DNA from: Nitrosomonas ureae
GTDB lineage: Bacteria; Pseudomonadota; Gammaproteobacteria; Burkholderiales; Nitrosomonadaceae
NCBI RefSeq assembly: GCF_001455205.1
Contig: NZ_CP013341.1
Coordinates: 2,418,001 to 2,482,000 of the forward strand
Length of the DNA stretch: 64,000 nucleotides
Direction: 5' to 3'
Below the pieces are notes generated by a model. That model was not told where the DNA came from, made no database searches, and was given only the letters and a program-made list of their open reading frames with translations. This document shows positions 61,930-64,000 of this stretch, one piece after another (the first letter of the stretch is position 1; every line of letters starts with the position of its first letter). Both the position numbers and the translations under genes were made by a program.

Positions 61930-63138
61930 ATGCGCGTCAGTACACAAACAATTCATGAAACCGGGACTAATTTGATGCTCCAGAACCAGGGCAACTTAGT
62001 TAAGACCCAACAGCAACTATCTACCGGTAAACGAATCCTGACACCTTCAGATGATCCAATTGCTGCGGCACAGGCGTTGAATGTTACACAAGCAGCAGCA
62101 CTGAATAAACAATTTTCTGTTAATCGTGCCAGTGCAAGCTCCTCATTGGGGCTGGAAGAGAATGTACTCAAGCAAGTAACTTCGATTCTTCAGAGCGTGC
62201 ATAACTCAGCGGTTTATGCGGGAAATTCGACGCTAAACGATGCGGATAAGAAGATCCTTGCTACGGAATTGCGTGGTAAGTTTGATTCATTAGTGGGTTT
62301 AGCCAATACCACGGATGAGAATGGACAATTCTTATTTTCGGGATATCAGGCTAATACAAAGCCTTTTGTGCAAACGGGTCTTAATGTGCAGTATGCGGGA
62401 GATCAGGGACAGAGAATGAATCAAGTTGGATCGGCACGCCAACTTCCTGTCAGCGATTCTGGCATCGATGTTTTTGAGCGTATAAGGGACGGAAACGGTA
62501 TTTTCTCAACCGCAGCCGATTCATTAAACAATGGTACTGGTATCATCGACAAGGGATCAGTGATCGTACCAGCTGATCTTACAGGTGCTAATTACGAGAT
62601 TAATTTTACTGTTGCAGCGGGTGTAACAACTTATGACATTGTAAACGTAACCACAGGGTCGGCGGTTTCGTCAGGTAATCCTTACACCAGTGACAGTGCG
62701 ATCAGTTTTGACGGAATACAATTGAGTATTACTGGAGATCCGGCGAATGGAGATAGATTTACAGTTTCTCCAAGCAGTAATCAAAGTATTTTTGAAACTG
62801 TGAGCGACTTGATTACGGCGCTCGAAACACCATCCAGCAGTCAACCGGGAAGCACGCGATTGTCAAATAGCTTAAATACAGCGCTTCAAAATATTAACAA
62901 CAGTTTGGAGCATGTACTTACAAAGCAGTCCGCTATTGGAGCTCGGATGAATGAAATAGACAGCTTGGAAAGCGTTGGTGATGATCAAAATATTCAATTT
63001 GAAAAATTACTTTCTGATTTGCAAGATGCTGATCTGTCGAAGGTAATTTCAGATTTTCAAAGACAGCAACTGTATCTCCAAGCTGCACAACAATCTTATA
63101 TTAAAATTTCCGGGTTATCCTTGTTCAATTATATTTGA
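61930..63138 (+). CDS. flgL: Flagellar hook-associated protein FlgL (HAP3)
   Basis: A 402-residue junction protein with flagellin-like ends: MRVSTQTIHETGTNLMLQNQ and LSTGKRILTPSDDPIAAAQAL at the start, and LQDADLSKVISDFQRQQLYLQAAQQSYIKISGLSLFNYI at the end. A middle region (about 190-290) resembles the repeat-like domain also present in FlgK here (DPANGDRFTVSPSS versus SPAAGDIFTITPN). It is the last gene of the run and converges with purD, 6 bases apart. Confidence 0.95.
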   Translation: MRVSTQTIHETGTNLMLQNQGNLVKTQQQLSTGKRILTPSDDPIAAAQALNVTQAAALNKQFSVNRASASSSLGLEENVLKQVTSILQSVHNSAVYAGNSTLNDADKKILATELRGKFDSLVGLANTTDENGQFLFSGYQANTKPFVQTGLNVQYAGDQGQRMNQVGSARQLPVSDSGIDVFERIRDGNGIFSTAADSLNNGTGIIDKGSVIVPADLTGANYEINFTVAAGVTTYDIVNVTTGSAVSSGNPYTSDSAISFDGIQLSITGDPANGDRFTVSPSSNQSIFETVSDLITALETPSSSQPGSTRLSNSLNTALQNINNSLEHVLTKQSAIGARMNEIDSLESVGDDQNIQFEKLLSDLQDADLSKVISDFQRQQLYLQAAQQSYIKISGLSLFNYI

Positions 63139-63144
63139 AAACAC

Positions 63145-64000
63145 TTACTCAATTGCTTCTTGCTTAATTTTTTCCTGATAATTAATGCCTTGATAGCCGA
63201 TATCATGGCGAACTTGATAACCCTCGAAGTAAATTTTTTCGATGAGCTTATAAGCATTTTGCTGAGCGGTTTTAATATTTTCCCCTAATGCCGTTGCGCA
63301 TAAAACCCGCCCTCCTGCAGTGAGAATTTCGTTGTCTTCTGTTCCTTTCATGATCGTTCCGGCATGAAAAATATGAAAATTATCATTGTTCTTTTGTTGA
63401 TCGATAAGATCATGCAGGCCATGAATGACATCATTTTTTCTCGTGTTCGCCGGATAACCATGCGCCGCCATTACCACGCCAAGCGCGGCACGTTCGTCCC
63501 ATTCGATATCAGCATTGTCTAGCGTTCCATTTATAGCATGCTCAATGAGTGTCAACAGATCGCTTTTTAAACGAAGCATGATAGGTTGCGTTTCCGGGTC
63601 TCCCAGACGGCAGTTAAATTCCAGTACGTTTGCATGGCCATCCTCTGTAATCATTAAGCCGGCATAAAGAAAACCGGTATAGCGGATGCTTTCTTGCCTT
63701 AATCCGCTAATGACAGGATCGATGATATTTCGCATGATTTGTGCGTGCAGATCGGGTGAAATAAAAGGGGCGGGCGAGTATGCACCCATTCCACCAGTAT
63801 TAGGGCCTAATTCTTCATCATAGAGACGTTTATGATCTTGACTGGTTGCTATCGGGAGGATATGGAGACTATCAGTCATGACGATAAAGCTGACTTCTAT
63901 ACCCTGGAGAAATTCTTCAATAATAATTTCGCATCCCGCAGTGCCAAGATCTTTATTGACCAGTATGGCATCCACAGCTGAGTGTGCTTGTTCATGGGTT
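63145..64000 (-). CDS. purD: Phosphoribosylamine-glycine ligase PurD, 5' part beyond window
   Basis: The C-terminal two thirds of PurD (GAR synthetase), the second step of purine synthesis. The frame is open to the window end (THEQAHSAVDAILVNKDLG), so the gene starts outside; the GTG at 63975 is internal. ATP-grasp features are visible: IIEEFLQGIEVSFIVM, GPNTGGMGAYSPAP, VLEFNCRLGDPETQP with the metal-binding acids, and the C-terminal RVLCATALG domain. It converges on flgL. Confidence 0.95.
   Translation of the reverse strand, partial: THEQAHSAVDAILVNKDLGTAGCEIIIEEFLQGIEVSFIVMTDSLHILPIATSQDHKRLYDEELGPNTGGMGAYSPAPFISPDLHAQIMRNIIDPVISGLRQESIRYTGFLYAGLMITEDGHANVLEFNCRLGDPETQPIMLRLKSDLLTLIEHAINGTLDNADIEWDERAALGVVMAAHGYPANTRKNDVIHGLHDLIDQQKNNDNFHIFHAGTIMKGTEDNEILTAGGRVLCATALGENIKTAQQNAYKLIEKIYFEGYQVRHDIGYQGINYQEKIKQEAIE

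Noticed and set aside
1..64000. Search for CRISPR arrays, rRNA genes and large tandem repeats
   Set aside because: No regularly spaced repeats, no rRNA sequence and only one tRNA gene were seen.

Overview
The window reads as chromosome of a betaproteobacterium. The flg gene order (flgA divergent from flgBCDEFGHIJKL), the ctaA/smpB/ratA/rnfH neighbourhood, a high-potential iron-sulfur protein and the moderately AT-rich codon use suggest a Nitrosomonas-like ammonia oxidiser. That placement is an inference from gene content; no rRNA or ammonia-oxidation gene is present to confirm it.

Layout. 1-1.65 kb: the end of a phage-type lysis cassette (GH19 endolysin cut by the window edge, holin-like membrane protein, M15-like peptidase), followed by an IS5-family transposase scrap. 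2.1-16.8 kb: ordinary chromosome: cupin and ArsC/Spx-like genes, a fatty-acid beta-oxidation pair (hydroxyacyl-CoA dehydrogenase/hydratase fusion plus thiolase), heme A synthase, smpB, ratA-rnfH, a DinG-type helicase, xthA, two DUF4124 proteins, glnA and recQ. 16.9-30.4 kb: an AT-rich accessory region ending at tRNA-Lys(TTT), whose 3' end faces it. It holds a HiPIP, a GNAT acetyltransferase, an IS1595-family element, a PhnA-like membrane protein, a degenerate MazG-like protein that looks internally duplicated, a MEDS-domain protein, a nonsense-mutated IS200/IS605 tnpA, an IS21-family element, and many very small genes (30-95 codons), several missed by a length-limited ORF search but carrying clear Shine-Dalgarno sequences.

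30.7-51.6 kb: chromosome again: tex, a DUF2007 protein, rdgC, a phasin-like helical protein, serS, rarA, lolA, ftsK, a membrane protein with a broken GGDEF site, an RDD protein, a tonB-exbB-exbD operon behind a good Fur box, a PAS histidine kinase with a REC-PAS-GGDEF-EAL regulator, a DUF2130 protein, an IS110 remnant, an Mth938-like protein and an orphan acyl carrier protein. 51.7-63.1 kb: flagellar rod, hook, rings and hook-junction genes in one direction, with flgA divergent and a possible sigma-54 promoter before flgB. 63.1-64 kb: the C-terminal part of purD, converging on flgL.

The best candidates for undescribed biology lie between 21.7 and 27.1 kb: the degenerate MazG-like protein with a nearby fragment of a relative, a tandem pair of small peptide genes, and six small minus-strand envelope or acidic protein genes, two of which share a 21-nt upstream motif. 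A perfect 24-bp hairpin at 41,993-42,049 is the most striking non-coding structure. No CRISPR array or rRNA gene was seen.
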